Below, piece by piece: positions 5,548 through 5,665 of a stretch of 5,665 nucleotides of DNA. Below the pieces are notes generated by a model. It was not told the DNA's origin and did no database searches. It saw nothing but the letters and a program-made list of their open reading frames with translations. The stretch's first letter is position 1, and every line of letters begins with the position of its first letter. The position numbers and the translations under genes were made by a program. Source of the stretch: Clostridia bacterium (lineage in GTDB: Bacteria > Bacillota > Clostridia > Oscillospirales > CAG-272); NCBI GenBank assembly GCA_017466495.1, contig JAFTUB010000183.1, positions 1-5,665 of the forward strand. Direction: 5' to 3'.

Positions 5548-5665
5548 ACACAAAAGAAGCGACAAGTACAGTTACCTGGAAACCCTCGGCATGGGCCCCT
5601 ACACCATGAAGAAACTCAAGGTTTGTCCCCACTGCGGCAGAATCGTCGGGCGTTGGACCCTCTTC
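5540..5665 (+). CDS. Start of a second zinc-binding protein, cut by the window edge
   Basis: An open frame begins with ATG at 5540, overlaps the previous gene's end by 8 bp (5540-5547), and runs without a stop for 42 codons to the right edge. GGAGG (5527-5531) with 8-bp spacing supports this start. The visible N-terminus is basic and polar, then contains V-C-P-H-C-G-R (residues 28-34), one half of a zinc ribbon, so a second CxxC is expected beyond the window. The spacing and similar motif suggest it works with, or is a diverged relative of, the upstream zinc-ribbon protein. The function is not recognisable. Confidence 0.75.
   Translation, partial: MIEHKRSDKYSYLETLGMGPYTMKKLKVCPHCGRIVGRWTLF

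Noticed and set aside
5071..5565. A 164-codon - strand open frame opposite the zinc-ribbon genes
   Set aside because: The + strand frame holds four CxxC knuckles and a good ribosome binding site; this frame is its shadow and covers the leftward promoter.

Overview
The window looks like a chromosomal segment from a Gram-positive anaerobe of the class Clostridia, probably an Oscillospirales/Ruminococcaceae-type gut lineage. This is inferred from strong AGGAGG-type ribosome binding sites, lipobox signal peptides, moderately high GC, and a type of membrane-anchored LuxR regulator that is common in those bacteria. No identity search could be run. There are six protein genes (one cut by the right edge) and no sign of rRNA, tRNA, CRISPR or insertion sequences.

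Layout. A rightward gene (55-639) encodes a small multi-pass membrane protein with an HELVH zinc-protease motif of the DUF3267 type. It ends at a perfect 15-bp hairpin terminator (654-697) that it shares with a convergent leftward operon. Read in the direction of transcription, that operon encodes an extracellular solute-binding lipoprotein (4800-3472), a membrane-spanning regulator with an extracellular sensor region and a cytoplasmic LuxR-type helix-turn-helix (3457-1748), and a lipoprotein with a transglutaminase-like Cys-His-Asp domain (1751-696). The genes are separated by 14 bp and then overlap by 4 bp (ATGA), so they should be co-expressed and the last pair translationally coupled. No ABC permease or ATPase is present in the window. 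The arrangement therefore reads more like a ligand-sensing and cell-envelope response cassette than a complete transporter.

The 378-bp gap 4801-5178 is rich in signals. A near-consensus leftward promoter (TTGACG, 17 bp, extended TGA-TATAAT; 5081-5109) predicts a leader of about 270 nt on the operon. A rightward promoter candidate (4902-4930) faces it. Between the two lies an 88-bp GC-rich block of nested inverted repeats, bounded by A5 on the left and T6 on the right. It can be read as a terminator-like structure on either strand, so it may be a two-way attenuator, a riboswitch-like leader or a pair of antisense small RNAs.

To the right, a rightward pair encodes small cysteine-rich zinc-ribbon proteins of unknown function. 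The first (5179-5547) overlaps the start of the second (5540 onward, truncated) by 8 bp, and each has a good ribosome binding site.
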